From: a virus
Virus record (IMG/VR): IMGVR_UViG_3300009609_000017
Coordinates: 1 to 42,785 of that record
Length of the DNA stretch: 42,785 nt
Strand: one strand, 5' to 3'
The notes beneath the pieces were generated by a model that had not been told where the DNA came from, did not search any database, and saw nothing but the letters and a program-made list of their open reading frames with translations. This document shows positions 1 to 8,611 of this stretch, piece after piece. How positions within the stretch are numbered: position 1 is the first letter of the stretch; each line of letters starts with the position of its first letter. The position numbers and the translations under genes were made by a program.

Positions 1-1
1 G

Positions 2-1018
2 CTTTTTAGCCAAACTCTTGCAAATTACAGCAAGAAGATGATTGATAATATTGGTAAATCCAATGCACTTTTCCATAAACTAATTGCTGGTAATATGTAT
101 GAGGACGGCGGATCTGGAACTTACATTCAGATTCCGCTCATGACCGCTCTAAACCCCATCGACACGTATGAGGGTTATGATGAACTGAGTGTTGCACCAA
201 TTGAAGGTGTAACTTCTGCGGTTTATCAATGGAGCAGCATTGTTACACCCATCGTGTATGCAATGCTCGACGTTCTAAAGAACAGAGAGCGAATTGTTGA
301 TCTGGTAAAAACCAAGATCATGCAAGCTGAGATGGGGATTCAAGAAGGCTTCATGACTCACTTCCTCCAGGGAAGTGGAAATGGCGCATTAACAACTCCC
401 AAAGTTAGCGCAGTGAATGGATCTACTTCTGTTGATCCTATCGCTAAACTCATCGAGTATAGCACAACGGCAGAGACGGTTGGAAACATTTCTGGAAATA
501 CCGAAACTTGGTGGAGGAATCAGACCTTCACTTCAGTTGCTACCACTTATGTTGGCTTCTTGAAAGAGATGGTTAACATGTATAACAACTGCTCTAAGAG
601 CGCGGGCGGCCCACCGGATCTTATCCTCATGGATCAGGGTTCTTATGAGCTTTTCCACTTTGCGTTCTTCAATCAGTATCGTCAAATCTCAGAAGACCAA
701 AAGTTTCCATTTACTAATTTCAAGTTTATGGGAGCCACGGTTGCATGGGATGAGAAAATTCCCAATGTCTTTGCAGGTACTACGGACACTTCTACCACAA
801 CTGGTGGAACGGCCTACTTCATCAATACCAAGTTTTTTAGGATGAAGTACATGAGCGGCAGGGATTTTGTGATGCTCAAAGATGAGAATGGCAAGAGTTT
901 TGCTAAGCCCATCAATGGTGATTCTCGTGTGGGCCATATGGTCTGGACGGGAAATATCTGTGTGAATAATCGTCGCAAGCATGGTGTTCTTGGCAAAATT
1001 GCCAGGTCGCTCACTTAA
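2..1018 (+). CDS. Major capsid protein, C-terminal part (gene continues from 42604)
   Basis: This is the 3' portion of the major capsid gene, open from the first bases of the window. Its true start is the ATG at 42604, reached through the 123-base terminal repeat, which gives a protein of about 358 residues. The short motif ETWWRNQ and a C-terminal segment with GHMVWTGNICVNNRR resemble the HK97-fold capsid proteins common in environmental podophages; this is family resemblance, not a search result. It follows portal and scaffold genes and precedes a decoration-like gene, the expected place for the shell subunit. An internal ATG at 38 is not the start, because the frame is open upstream and matches the end of the window. 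Confidence 0.85.
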   Translation, partial: LFSQTLANYSKKMIDNIGKSNALFHKLIAGNMYEDGGSGTYIQIPLMTALNPIDTYEGYDELSVAPIEGVTSAVYQWSSIVTPIVYAMLDVLKNRERIVDLVKTKIMQAEMGIQEGFMTHFLQGSGNGALTTPKVSAVNGSTSVDPIAKLIEYSTTAETVGNISGNTETWWRNQTFTSVATTYVGFLKEMVNMYNNCSKSAGGPPDLILMDQGSYELFHFAFFNQYRQISEDQKFPFTNFKFMGATVAWDEKIPNVFAGTTDTSTTTGGTAYFINTKFFRMKYMSGRDFVMLKDENGKSFAKPINGDSRVGHMVWTGNICVNNRRKHGVLGKIARSLT

Positions 1019-1039
1019 AGAGAAAGGAGATATAAAGAA

Positions 1040-1582
1040 ATGAATACTCCTCAAGTTGGCGCTCCTAGCAGTGGTGATCGTACCAGACTTGTAGTTAAAA
1101 ATGATTCTGGTGTGTCTATTCCTCGTGGCACTCCAGTTTCGATGGGTCTTGATGGAACAGAAGATGGACTTGCCATCAAACTTCCTTCTGGACTTACAAC
1201 GGACTTGGCTACGACTTTCTTCATGGGAATCACTACCGATACAATTGGTATTGGCGCTTATGGTGAAGTTGTATCTTTTGGTATTCACAAGAATGCCATT
1301 CTTCTTCGCGCAACGCGCGCTTCGGATACTTCAAATTGGGCCGGTTCGACCTCAATGGCTAAAGGCCAGCTTTTGAGTCTCGACACGGTTAATAATTGTT
1401 TTTCAACTGCCGCAGGTAGTGCAGCTTTTGCTTCAACAGACGCAACGACTTTCTACGGAAACCGTCTTGCGTTTGCGTTTTTGGCAAGTGATGTTGCTTC
1501 GTTCAATTCTACATTGAGCACGGCAACAACAAATGGTACGGCTCTAACGGTTTTGGCGAGAGTCTTCGTGAAGGCCCTCTAG
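1040..1582 (+). CDS. Capsid decoration/cement-like protein
   Basis: A 180-residue protein begins 21 bases after the capsid gene behind a strong ribosome site (AAAGGAGAT). It is rich in Gly, Thr, Ser and Ala with short alternating hydrophobic stretches and no membrane helix, which suggests an all-beta fold. The N-terminal pattern VVKNDSGVSIPRGTPV and the later GAYGEVVSFG resemble small capsid cement proteins of the DUF2190 type, which stabilise shells from outside. Position straight after the shell gene supports this. The specific family is inferred from pattern only. A GC-rich hairpin follows at 1647-1687. Confidence 0.6.
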   Translation: MNTPQVGAPSSGDRTRLVVKNDSGVSIPRGTPVSMGLDGTEDGLAIKLPSGLTTDLATTFFMGITTDTIGIGAYGEVVSFGIHKNAILLRATRASDTSNWAGSTSMAKGQLLSLDTVNNCFSTAAGSAAFASTDATTFYGNRLAFAFLASDVASFNSTLSTATTNGTALTVLARVFVKAL

Positions 1583-1646
1583 CCCTTGCGGGATTTTAGC
1601 TTTGATCGTTAGAAGATTTTAGGTTTATTTTCCGGTAGACCTAGTA

Positions 1647-1687
1647 TGGGCCGCTCCCCGTTACCCCCGGCGGGCGGCCCACTTTTT
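1647..1687 (+). terminator. Rho-independent terminator-like hairpin built from the GGCCGC motif
   Basis: TGGGCCGC (1647-1654) and GCGGCCCA (1674-1681) form a perfect 8-bp stem, followed at once by CTTTTT. It sits between the decoration gene and the glycosyltransferase gene and probably attenuates capsid-level transcription into the genes downstream. The stem is an inverted pair of the hexamer that is over-represented across the genome. Confidence 0.65.
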
Positions 1688-1708
1688 AAAATTCATATAA
1701 GTTTCAGC

Positions 1709-2491
1709 ATGAAGAACAAAATTAATACACTAATCGGTATAAATAACTTATCTCAGGTAGATCAGCTTGCATACTCCAATCATATGCAATTCTTCTACCG
1801 CTTGGGCGTATATAAGGGAAGTGAGGATAAAAAGAAACTCACCCCCGAAGGTGGTAAAGACGTTAACTTTGCTCTATGTAATCCAAGACGTATGAGCATC
1901 GACAGGATGCGAAATGAAGCTGCTAAGGTTGCTCTTGAAGGTGATTTTGATTACCTTATGTTCATTGATGATGATGTCTTACTCCCAATAGATGCGTGGC
2001 ATAGACTCGTTGAGGCGGACAAAGACATTATCTGTGGAGTCACGCACATCAGAGGATATCCGTATCATCCAATGATTTTCAACTTCACAGATCCTGCGTA
2101 CAAAAAGAATTCTTTTGTAGATGACTATGAAGAGAAGGCGGATAAGGAGAGCGGCCTTCTTAAAGTTGACGCCGTGGGATTTTCGTGTTGCCTGATAAAA
2201 GTGGACTTACTTAAAAAAGTCATACCCCCATTCTTTGTCACAGGAACTCACCAAACTGAAGATGTATTCTTTTGTAAAAGAGCTGCGGAGCAGGTGGCTG
2301 ATGTTAGCATCTTTGCACATACATGGGTGAAAACAGGTCATTTGTTAGGCACGGAAATTATTCACCCTGAGAGCGTTAAATTTCAAAAAGAATTTGATGA
2401 GAAGAGATATCCTGGAATTGAAAAGACTGTGAATCCTGAACGTCAGGATAGAGATCCAGCGTCTTTAATGGCTGTATTAGCTGAAAAATAA
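1709..2491 (+). CDS. GT-A fold glycosyltransferase-like protein
   Basis: About 260 residues. The run YLMFIDDDVLLP contains an acidic triad D87-D88-D89 after a hydrophobic strand, the DxD-type metal and nucleotide-sugar site of GT-A glycosyltransferases. RMSIDRMRNEAAKVAL before it and CGVTHIRGYPYHPM after it fit phage members of this fold. An upstream ATG at 1646 would add 21 residues, but it lies in the terminator hairpin and encodes low-complexity sequence, so 1709 is preferred even though no clear ribosome site precedes it. The methyltransferase gene follows after 7 bases. The likely role is modifying a glycan on the virion or host surface; the acceptor is unknown. Confidence 0.7.
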   Translation: MKNKINTLIGINNLSQVDQLAYSNHMQFFYRLGVYKGSEDKKKLTPEGGKDVNFALCNPRRMSIDRMRNEAAKVALEGDFDYLMFIDDDVLLPIDAWHRLVEADKDIICGVTHIRGYPYHPMIFNFTDPAYKKNSFVDDYEEKADKESGLLKVDAVGFSCCLIKVDLLKKVIPPFFVTGTHQTEDVFFCKRAAEQVADVSIFAHTWVKTGHLLGTEIIHPESVKFQKEFDEKRYPGIEKTVNPERQDRDPASLMAVLAEK

Positions 2492-2498
2492 AAATATC

Positions 2499-3080
2499 AT
2501 GAAGCTTAATTTAGCTTGTGGGCTTACTAAACTCGATGGGTATGTAAATGTTGACGTTAATCCAGAAGTTGAGCCAGATATGGTATTGGATGTCGCAGGA
2601 ATTCTTCCATGGAAAGATGGGGAGGTTGAAGAGGTTGTATTCTTCCATGCCATCGAGCACATCGAGAAGCGATTCCACCTCTCCTTACTTTCTGAATTCC
2701 ATAGAATTCTAGGCCCGAAGGGAAGACTGGTTTTAGGTTATCCTGAGTTTAGCGTATGTCTCAAGTTTTGGCTTGATAACTTTATGGGTAAGCGAGCTTT
2801 TTGGGAAAACTGTATCTTTGGCCGCCAGCTCGACCCCAAGGATTTTCACGTATGCGCGATGCACACGCCAGAATTGAAGGACTTCCTCCTTACGGTTGGA
2901 TTTGAAGATATTGAGACTCGTAATGAGGAGAATAACGGAAATCCTCAGTACACTGTTTTGCGCGCCCGTAAAGGCGTGGCGCGGCCTACTTATGAGGACG
3001 TTCTAACTCAGCGGATCTTTGGAAATGTAAAACCGTTAAGTGTTGCAGTTTCTGATGTAAATAAGATGGTTGGAAATTAA
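2499..3080 (+). CDS. SAM-dependent methyltransferase (class I, type 11-like)
   Basis: 193 residues. The N-terminus LNLACGLTKLDGYVNVDVNP is a motif I SAM-binding loop, with the acidic end of strand 2 at NVDVNP. HAIEHIEKR and LGPKGRLVLGYPE match the later motifs of Methyltransf_11 proteins. The small single-domain size and lack of a DNA-recognition region argue against a DNA methylase; a small-molecule or sugar substrate is more likely. It forms a pair with the glycosyltransferase gene upstream, and the same two activities are fused in the protein at 5344-6633. The next gene starts directly on its stop (TAAATG). Confidence 0.75.
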   Translation: MKLNLACGLTKLDGYVNVDVNPEVEPDMVLDVAGILPWKDGEVEEVVFFHAIEHIEKRFHLSLLSEFHRILGPKGRLVLGYPEFSVCLKFWLDNFMGKRAFWENCIFGRQLDPKDFHVCAMHTPELKDFLLTVGFEDIETRNEENNGNPQYTVLRARKGVARPTYEDVLTQRIFGNVKPLSVAVSDVNKMVGN

Positions 3081-3281
3081 ATGCGCGCATATATTATTTC
3101 TGAAGTGGCATTTAAATCTTTTGAAGATGAGTTTTTACATAGCATAAAAGATGATTTATGTAATAAGAATATGCTCTCAACTTCATTACATGCCAAGTTT
3201 ACTGATATTGAGCGTGACGAATTATATCGTATGCTTCACTGCCGATTTTATCAATTTAAACGTAAATTGGAATCCGTATGA
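3081..3281 (+). CDS. Small protein of unknown function
   Basis: 66 residues, starting right after the methyltransferase stop codon (TAAATG) and ending in an ATGA overlap with the adaptor gene, so it is translationally coupled on both sides. The sequence is charged and probably helical (for example DIERDELYRMLHCRFYQFKRK). I do not recognise a family. Confidence 0.6.
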   Translation: MRAYIISEVAFKSFEDEFLHSIKDDLCNKNMLSTSLHAKFTDIERDELYRMLHCRFYQFKRKLESV

Positions 3282-3910
3282 CTCGAGATGAGCTATCAGC
3301 TTTAGTCCAAACCAATCTCAACGACTCTGGAATCTTCACGACCCCTGAAGAAGTTCAAGACGCGATTCAAGATGGTTATGAAGATCTCACAGTAACTCAC
3401 GGCCTACTCCCCAAAGCAATTGCTATAAATGAGACCGCAAATAGAGTATTTTATGATCTTGTCACTCTCATCCCCGACTTTGTGGCGCTGCGCGGGATTT
3501 ATAGAGCCTCAACTAAATATTGGTTAGTGAGTCGTGACATTAGATGGATGCAATATCAGAGAGATGATTGGGAATTGCAAACAGGAAGTTCAACAGACTT
3601 CTGGGTTGCTAATTATAGACGTGTCGCGTTGTTTCCACACGCTACTGTGAGCACCGCTTCAAATCTTTGGGTGTTTTATTATGCAAATGCGCCAACACTT
3701 CTTGGGTCATCTGATCTTAACATTCCTGTGGATTCTGGGTTTCGTGCTTTGGAGAATTACGCTACTTCTGTACTCTTAACCAAAGCAGAAGAATGGACCA
3801 AAGCAGAGATCTATGAGAAGCAGTTCAATGAAGACGCTGAAGAGTGTAAGACTTTTCGTAACCGTTTGATCTTACCCGACTACGTTAATGGTTTAAGGGG
3901 GTCATGGTGA
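3278..3910 (+). CDS. Phage adaptor (head-tail connector)-like protein
   Basis: 210 residues, overlapping the preceding stop (ATGA). The N-terminus resembles the helical start of podophage adaptor or tail tubular A type proteins (DELSALVQTNLNDSG, EVQDAIQDGYEDL). The centre has RRVALFPHATV followed by a beta strand LWVFYYANAP, and the C-terminus is a long helix typical of proteins docking under the portal (NYATSVLLTKAEEWTKAEIY). A second protein of the same general plan lies at 4105-4815. Assignment rests on pattern and position. It would join portal to tail. Confidence 0.6.
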   Translation: MTRDELSALVQTNLNDSGIFTTPEEVQDAIQDGYEDLTVTHGLLPKAIAINETANRVFYDLVTLIPDFVALRGIYRASTKYWLVSRDIRWMQYQRDDWELQTGSSTDFWVANYRRVALFPHATVSTASNLWVFYYANAPTLLGSSDLNIPVDSGFRALENYATSVLLTKAEEWTKAEIYEKQFNEDAEECKTFRNRLILPDYVNGLRGSW

Positions 3911-4104
3911 TAATTCAATTCGTTGTGGTGTGTCTGATATGCGCTCTAGCGTTATGGGCGTTAAGGCAATTCCCCACTCTTGATGGGACTATTGTTAGGT
4001 TCATCAGCATTGCAGTGTACGTTCTACTTTCCATCCTACTTATCAATCTAGTACTCTCACTTTTGTTTGGAACTTCTCTAGGAGTAGTGTTGAGGAAGTA
4101 CTAA
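3904..4104 (+). CDS. Small membrane protein with two helices (Thivi_2564-like; possible holin)
   Basis: 66 residues with two hydrophobic segments (about residues 3-20 and 33-54) separated by FPTLDGTIVRF. The pattern resembles small two-helix membrane proteins of the Thivi_2564 type found in bacteria and phages. The gene overlaps the adaptor gene by 7 bases, behind an AAGGGGG ribosome site. Two helices and a short charged tail would also suit a holin, but no endolysin is adjacent, so a lysis role is only a possibility. Confidence 0.6.
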   Translation: MVIIQFVVVCLICALALWALRQFPTLDGTIVRFISIAVYVLLSILLINLVLSLLFGTSLGVVLRKY

Positions 4105-4815
4105 ATGCCAATCATTTGGGAAGACGCATATCTCAGTAACTTGTTGAGCGAAGCCGAAAAGCGCATCGCTTCTGATCTTGATTTGCATTTCGAGAAGTAT
4201 GCGCTTACCATAAACGCTGACCAGAGCACTTATGGTTTGGACCCTTCCATAAAGAAAGTGATGTATATCACTTGGGAAGGTAAGAAGCTAGAGCCGATGG
4301 ATTTCAATGAGGCTAATAACCTCATGTATAACCGTGCGGTGGTGAGTGAAGTAACTAAAAATGAGTATTCGTCAGGTATTCCGAGATACTATACTGTCCA
4401 TCCTACTAATCTCAGCGTCATAAGACTAATTCCAACACCGAATTCTTCCAAAGTCCCAACGGGACTTGAAGACCTTTGGGATGCCACAGAAATAAGACAG
4501 CAGTGCATAGTAACTTGCTACAGGACTAGTGATCCCACTGACGCGGAATTTGCACTTCCTGACCATTTGGGCCGCCGCTACAAGAAACATTATGCTCTCT
4601 ACCGAGCGTTCTTACGCGAGGGTAAGGGTCAAAACCTAATTGCATCAAATTATCATAAGATGAAATATCGTGGTCAATTCGAGGTACTGAAATTAATAAA
4701 TGCCAGTACTTATGTCTCGAAGAGACATAATTTAGAGCCGAGTGATTTAAGGAGTCGCGGAGGATCATTTCCAATGCCTCAACTTCCTTCAAACTATCCA
4801 GGGAGAAAAGTCTAA
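4105..4815 (+). CDS. Second adaptor / tail tubular-like virion protein
   Basis: 236 residues. LSEAEKRIASDLDLHFEK is an N-terminal helix typical of podophage adaptor proteins; the core has strands (KVMYITWEGKKLEPMDF, GIPRYYTVHPTNLSVIRLIP), and a C-terminal helix contains LPDHLGRRYKKHYALYRAFL. The plan, a helix, a beta insert with a parameter-like RLIPTP strand and a closing helical bundle, matches proteins often annotated as phage adaptor. It starts directly on the stop of the membrane-protein gene and overlaps the next gene by one base. It likely belongs to the head-tail interface. Confidence 0.55.
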   Translation: MPIIWEDAYLSNLLSEAEKRIASDLDLHFEKYALTINADQSTYGLDPSIKKVMYITWEGKKLEPMDFNEANNLMYNRAVVSEVTKNEYSSGIPRYYTVHPTNLSVIRLIPTPNSSKVPTGLEDLWDATEIRQQCIVTCYRTSDPTDAEFALPDHLGRRYKKHYALYRAFLREGKGQNLIASNYHKMKYRGQFEVLKLINASTYVSKRHNLEPSDLRSRGGSFPMPQLPSNYPGRKV

Positions 4816-5303
4816 TGAGTGAACAAAATGGGTTGATTAATCTTCGCGGCTACGTAGAGATTGCTCTTTATGATGCTGCGCAAAAAGAAGTAGACAGGAT
4901 CAAAGCTCCTATTCAATGGGAGAAGAACGACAACACTATCGTGACTGCTGGAAGACGGTTTGTTCTTCAACAGATCATATCCAGTGACATGATTACTTCT
5001 CAGAGTATTGGTTATATGGCCGTTGGAACCGGAACAAATGCACCTGCAACATCTGACTCTGCTCTTCAGAGTGAGACGACTCGCCTAGCGATTGGGACAT
5101 TTACCACAACTAATCTAACATCTAATCCGCCATCGTGGATGGCACAAATGTCTCTTGCAACTAATCAAGGGAATACCACGCTAGGTGAAGTTGGCCTCTT
5201 CAACTCATCGTCTGGAGGGACTTTGTTAGGTAGAGCTACCTTCTCCACCATCAACAAGACCACATCTAATACTCTTGGTCTTTCGTACACTGTTTCGAAC
5301 TAG
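4815..5303 (+). CDS. Putative tail-associated structural protein
   Basis: 162 residues, overlapping the previous gene by one base (TAATG). It is a Gly/Thr/Ser-rich, beta-type protein containing GYMAVGTGTNAPATSDSAL, EVGLFNSSSGGTLLGR and a closing TLGLSYTVSN. Similar 'mean value-type' structural proteins appear near tail fibre genes of many phages; the exact role is unknown. A T-rich stretch follows (5304-5333), then a GGGG ribosome site for the next gene. Confidence 0.5.
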   Translation: MSEQNGLINLRGYVEIALYDAAQKEVDRIKAPIQWEKNDNTIVTAGRRFVLQQIISSDMITSQSIGYMAVGTGTNAPATSDSALQSETTRLAIGTFTTTNLTSNPPSWMAQMSLATNQGNTTLGEVGLFNSSSGGTLLGRATFSTINKTTSNTLGLSYTVSN

Positions 5304-5343
5304 CTTTTCTTTTTAATAAATTACTTTTTTAAGTGGGGATAAA

Positions 5344-6633
5344 TTGAAGAAGATAACTGGAACCGGGCACGGCCTAATGATTGGAATACCAACTCTTGGC
5401 CGCCCGTTAACTCTGGATTGGGCAATGGCTTTCAAAGGTCTTTGCCCTCCAATAAATTATAATTATAACCATATGGTTGTGAAGAATCAACCCGTAGATG
5501 TAGCGCGTGAGGCGATAGCTGAGAAAGCCCTGGAACAGGGTAATAAATATCTTTTCTTTTTGGGTGATGATGTAGTAGTACCAAATCCCACCTTGAGACA
5601 ACTCATATTTAGGATGGAACAGAACCCAAAGATTGGTGTTGTTGGGGGAGTGTACTGTTCCAAGAGTGATCCGCCCGCTCCATTAGTGTTTCGTGAAAAT
5701 GGGATGGGATCATATTGGGATTGGAAAGCGGGAGAGTTCTTCCAGGTGAGCGGTCTGGGTATGGATTGCACTCTTATTAGAACTGAAGTTCTTAGTAAGA
5801 TGAGTAAGCCTTGGTTCAAAACTGTTGACACAGATCAGTTCAAAGATGGTGTAAACCAAGCTGATATGTGGACTGAGGATCTCTACTTCCTCAACAAGTT
5901 GAGTAAGGAAACTGATTTTGAAATTTGGTGCGATGGATCTCTGATCTGTGGTCACGAAGATGTATACACAGGTAAAACGTATTCCCTCTCTTCGAATTCT
6001 CTACCGCTACGCAGAATGGCTGTTAATGGATTAAAGAGAGCAATAGACATAGGGTGTGGGCCGCTCGACCGCTCCCCGGATTTTCCAGAATACACTTTGG
6101 TTAGAGTTGACATAAGAGAAGAGTGTAATCCAGATTACCGATGCGATGTCACAGAACTACCTTTTGGTAATGCGGAATTTGATTTGATATTTAGTTCTCA
6201 TGTGTTAGAGCATTTCTCCCGCGAAAAGTGGAAGGTCATTCTCACGGAGTGGCTTAGAGTATTGAAGCCTGGTGGTGATGTGTTCTTTGTACTTCCCAAC
6301 GTAAAGTGGGCCATAGATAACTTCAGTGACGCGAAGCAACATATAAACGTAATGAATGTGTTGTACGGCGGCCAATCCAATGATTACGACTTTCATTACA
6401 ACGGATGGTGGCCCGAGAAGGTAATTCAAGTCTTCAAAGAGTTTGGATGCACAACTCCAACGATTGAGCACAACGGCTACAACATGATGATTAAAGCCCG
6501 CAAAGCGGGTAAAGCATTAGAACCTGAATTTGTAGCTAGCGAATTTGTTCCGCCAACTCCAGTAGCTCAAATTGTTGAGGCTAGCGCGGCCCGCACAGCG
6601 GGTAAGAGTCATAAACATAAAAAGAAGAGGTAA
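5344..6633 (+). CDS. Glycosyltransferase-methyltransferase fusion protein
   Basis: 429 residues with a TTG start, 6-8 bases after GTGGGG. Residues about 1-215 form a GT-A-like glycosyltransferase domain: IGIPTLGRPLTLDW at the start, and KYLFFLGDDVVVPNP with D75-D76 as the metal site. Residues about 230-385 form a class I methyltransferase: AIDIGCGPL (motif I), VRVDIRE, a HVLEHF segment and VLKPGGDVFFVLPN. The C-terminus is a Pro/Ala linker ending in a basic SHKHKKKR tail. The same two activities are encoded by separate genes at 1709-3080. Fusion implies sequential action on one acceptor, probably a surface glycan. The substrate is not deducible. Confidence 0.75.
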   Translation: MKKITGTGHGLMIGIPTLGRPLTLDWAMAFKGLCPPINYNYNHMVVKNQPVDVAREAIAEKALEQGNKYLFFLGDDVVVPNPTLRQLIFRMEQNPKIGVVGGVYCSKSDPPAPLVFRENGMGSYWDWKAGEFFQVSGLGMDCTLIRTEVLSKMSKPWFKTVDTDQFKDGVNQADMWTEDLYFLNKLSKETDFEIWCDGSLICGHEDVYTGKTYSLSSNSLPLRRMAVNGLKRAIDIGCGPLDRSPDFPEYTLVRVDIREECNPDYRCDVTELPFGNAEFDLIFSSHVLEHFSREKWKVILTEWLRVLKPGGDVFFVLPNVKWAIDNFSDAKQHINVMNVLYGGQSNDYDFHYNGWWPEKVIQVFKEFGCTTPTIEHNGYNMMIKARKAGKALEPEFVASEFVPPTPVAQIVEASAARTAGKSHKHKKKR

Positions 6634-6641
6634 CCAACGAA

Positions 6642-7103
6642 GTGGCGAATGCAATTAAGTGGTCTGCTCTAGGAACATTTACTACAATTATCAATGGAGA
6701 TGCGACTGCACCAACTTTAAAGAATTTAGCTAGTACATCTTCAAAGTTGGGGAGTGAGGTAGATAACGCTACTTCACATAACCGTTATGCGGATTTTGAT
6801 CTCTATTGTAGATTTCAGAGTTCCCCAAGTGCTAATGGTTATTGTGAATTGTATCTTGTGCAGGCCGTTGATAGTACTAACTATGCGGATGGGTCTGATT
6901 CTGTAGCACCCGCTATCACTACACTTGTCGGAACATTTCCCGTAAGAGCTGTTACTACGCAACAACGAGTCGCTTTGCGGCATGTTCTTCTGCCTAATAC
7001 AAAGTTCAAGCCGATCATAATCAATCAGTCTGGGCAAGCGATGACCAATACTGATAATGAGAATATCCTCAGCATTCGCACTTATAACGAAGAACTTCAG
7101 TAG
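6642..7103 (+). CDS. Virion structural protein of a widespread phage family, role unknown
   Basis: 153 residues, GTG start. The composition and strand pattern are all-beta: FDLYCRFQSSPSANGYCELY, TTLVGTFPVRA, TQQRVALRHVLLPNTKFK and IIINQSGQAM. I recognise this arrangement, NYADGSD then PVRA then LPNTKFKPIIINQSGQAM, from many environmental phage structural proteins placed beside fibre genes, but no precise role is known. It lies between the fusion enzyme and a LamG-like fibre protein. Confidence 0.55.
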   Translation: MANAIKWSALGTFTTIINGDATAPTLKNLASTSSKLGSEVDNATSHNRYADFDLYCRFQSSPSANGYCELYLVQAVDSTNYADGSDSVAPAITTLVGTFPVRAVTTQQRVALRHVLLPNTKFKPIIINQSGQAMTNTDNENILSIRTYNEELQ

Positions 7104-7111
7104 GTGGCAAT

Positions 7112-8113
7112 GTGGGATTTTTCAAGCCTATAAATCCTAGATTAATCCGTACTCACCCCCTAGCTAGAAATATAGTTGGGGCATATCTCTTTGGATATGG
7201 GGGCCGTTATGTTATAGAACACGCTTACGGACTGCATCTTTCTGATGCTTCGGATCAGGGGACTGCAACCACCCGCGTTTACGGCAAAGTTTTATACACA
7301 AATACAAAAATTATATCTGGATCTGATGCGGCTCTTCCTAGCGGTAACAATCCATTTACGTTTGTGTATGGCGGAATCCCAGACCCTTCTACGACAGGGC
7401 AGATTTTTAACTACGGCACAACTGGAGCTAACGGACAATTTCGTGGATTTAATTGTGATACAACCACCACTATAAAATTCGGGCATTGGGGAGTTGGATA
7501 TGATTTGGGTGCAACCACAACCGCAGGAAATAACGCCACTCGAAGGGTTGTGTACGCTGGAACTCATGATGGAACGACGTGTAAGATCTATGAGAGACAT
7601 CAAGATGATGCATTTCACGAGATAGCTAGCGCGGCCCGCACACTTGATATACATAAAGGTGCTTCTGTTACATTCTTTAAATATGTAGGTGGTTCAGAAT
7701 ACCATACTGGATATACAAATTTCGTGTATTTCTACAACCGTGCATTAAGCGCGGCTGAATTATCTACCTTGACGGTAGACCCCTATCAAATTTTTATAGA
7801 CCAAGCTAGACCTTTAGTTTCGTATGTAATTTTAAATGCTGCACAGACTGTAACTAAGTCAGACGATTTAGCCCAACCTTGGACTGACGCGGCCACCGCA
7901 ACGCTTGGATTTCCAGCAGGTCATAGACAAGTTTCGATTGAAGATAAGATTATTCGTAACGGATCTATTAACGGGAATAATCTTGCGCTTCGAGATGGTA
8001 TTGGATTTGTTGTTGGCCCCTCTGGACCAGTAAATATCGCGGTAGCAGATCTTGGAATCTTCTTAGACGATTCTTTACTAAAGATAGGTTACGGAATTAG
8101 CGTGGCGGATTAG
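7112..8113 (+). CDS. LamG/concanavalin-like tail fibre or receptor-binding protein
   Basis: 333 residues, GTG start with AGGTGG upstream; an ATG two bases earlier is out of frame. Residues about 15-235 look like a laminin-G-type jelly roll: NIVGAYLFGYGG near the start, THDGTTCKIYERHQD and the classic closing motif FYNRALSAAELSTL. Such domains bind carbohydrate, so this is likely a receptor-binding or fibre subunit. The C-terminal 100 residues differ in character, beginning VTKSDDLAQPW, and share the acidic SD-type linker style with the next protein. An 18-base string including GCGCGGCC (7625-7642) also occurs in the fusion gene at 6580-6597. Confidence 0.65.
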   Translation: MGFFKPINPRLIRTHPLARNIVGAYLFGYGGRYVIEHAYGLHLSDASDQGTATTRVYGKVLYTNTKIISGSDAALPSGNNPFTFVYGGIPDPSTTGQIFNYGTTGANGQFRGFNCDTTTTIKFGHWGVGYDLGATTTAGNNATRRVVYAGTHDGTTCKIYERHQDDAFHEIASAARTLDIHKGASVTFFKYVGGSEYHTGYTNFVYFYNRALSAAELSTLTVDPYQIFIDQARPLVSYVILNAAQTVTKSDDLAQPWTDAATATLGFPAGHRQVSIEDKIIRNGSINGNNLALRDGIGFVVGPSGPVNIAVADLGIFLDDSLLKIGYGISVAD

Positions 8114-8122
8114 GATTTAAAG

Positions 8123-8602
8123 ATGGCAGGGCTAAATAATTGGAGTGATTCGGTGCTTGCTTCACCTGGATATGGTGTTGAAGCATTCGACTCGATGTTC
8201 TATGATAATTTTGATGCGTTTGAGCTAAGTTTTGGAACACCGTCAGGTGGCGGCGGGGCCGACCAGTTAGTACTAAGTGACGCCGTTTTAACTCAACTTT
8301 CATTAGCCCTTTCCTTCGGTGACTCATTTTCTTTTGCTGATTCAATTGCTAATTCGCAATTCTCGGTAACTGCATTTGCTGATTCGCTGAGTTTGAGTGA
8401 CGAGTTGGGTCTACGCCTAAATTTAGGTTTGATATTCAGTGACACAGGAAGTATGACTGATGGTACGTCGAGTGCCACTAACGATCAGTTGCTTCAAACT
8501 GTGAGTGATGATTTAAATCTTTGGTTAGATGCATTTGACTCTTTGAGTAGTACTAGCGAAACAACATATTTACGCCAGTACCTAAATGACGTGGTAAACT
8601 AA
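8123..8602 (+). CDS. Acidic SDxL-repeat tail protein, function unknown
   Basis: 159 residues, strongly acidic and almost free of Lys and Arg. Degenerate repeats of the type FxDSxSxSDxL recur: FGDSFSFADSI, FADSLSLSDEL, FSDTGSMTDG. Similar SxSDxL strings occur at the C-terminus of the protein at 12356-13966 (VSVSDTLVFAD) and, weakly, in 7112-8113. Repetitive beta-forming linkers like these are common in phage tail proteins. No catalytic motif is visible. The gene precedes the large nozzle-like gene. Confidence 0.5.
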   Translation: MAGLNNWSDSVLASPGYGVEAFDSMFYDNFDAFELSFGTPSGGGGADQLVLSDAVLTQLSLALSFGDSFSFADSIANSQFSVTAFADSLSLSDELGLRLNLGLIFSDTGSMTDGTSSATNDQLLQTVSDDLNLWLDAFDSLSSTSETTYLRQYLNDVVN

Positions 8603-8611
8603 GGAGTTTCG

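Noticed and set aside
689-1288. 199-codon minus-strand ORF across the capsid and decoration genes
   Set aside because: Shadow frame opposite two well-supported genes, with a basic, low-complexity product.
1646-1708. Upstream start extending the glycosyltransferase by 21 residues
   Set aside because: The extension would be encoded by the terminator hairpin and its T-run.
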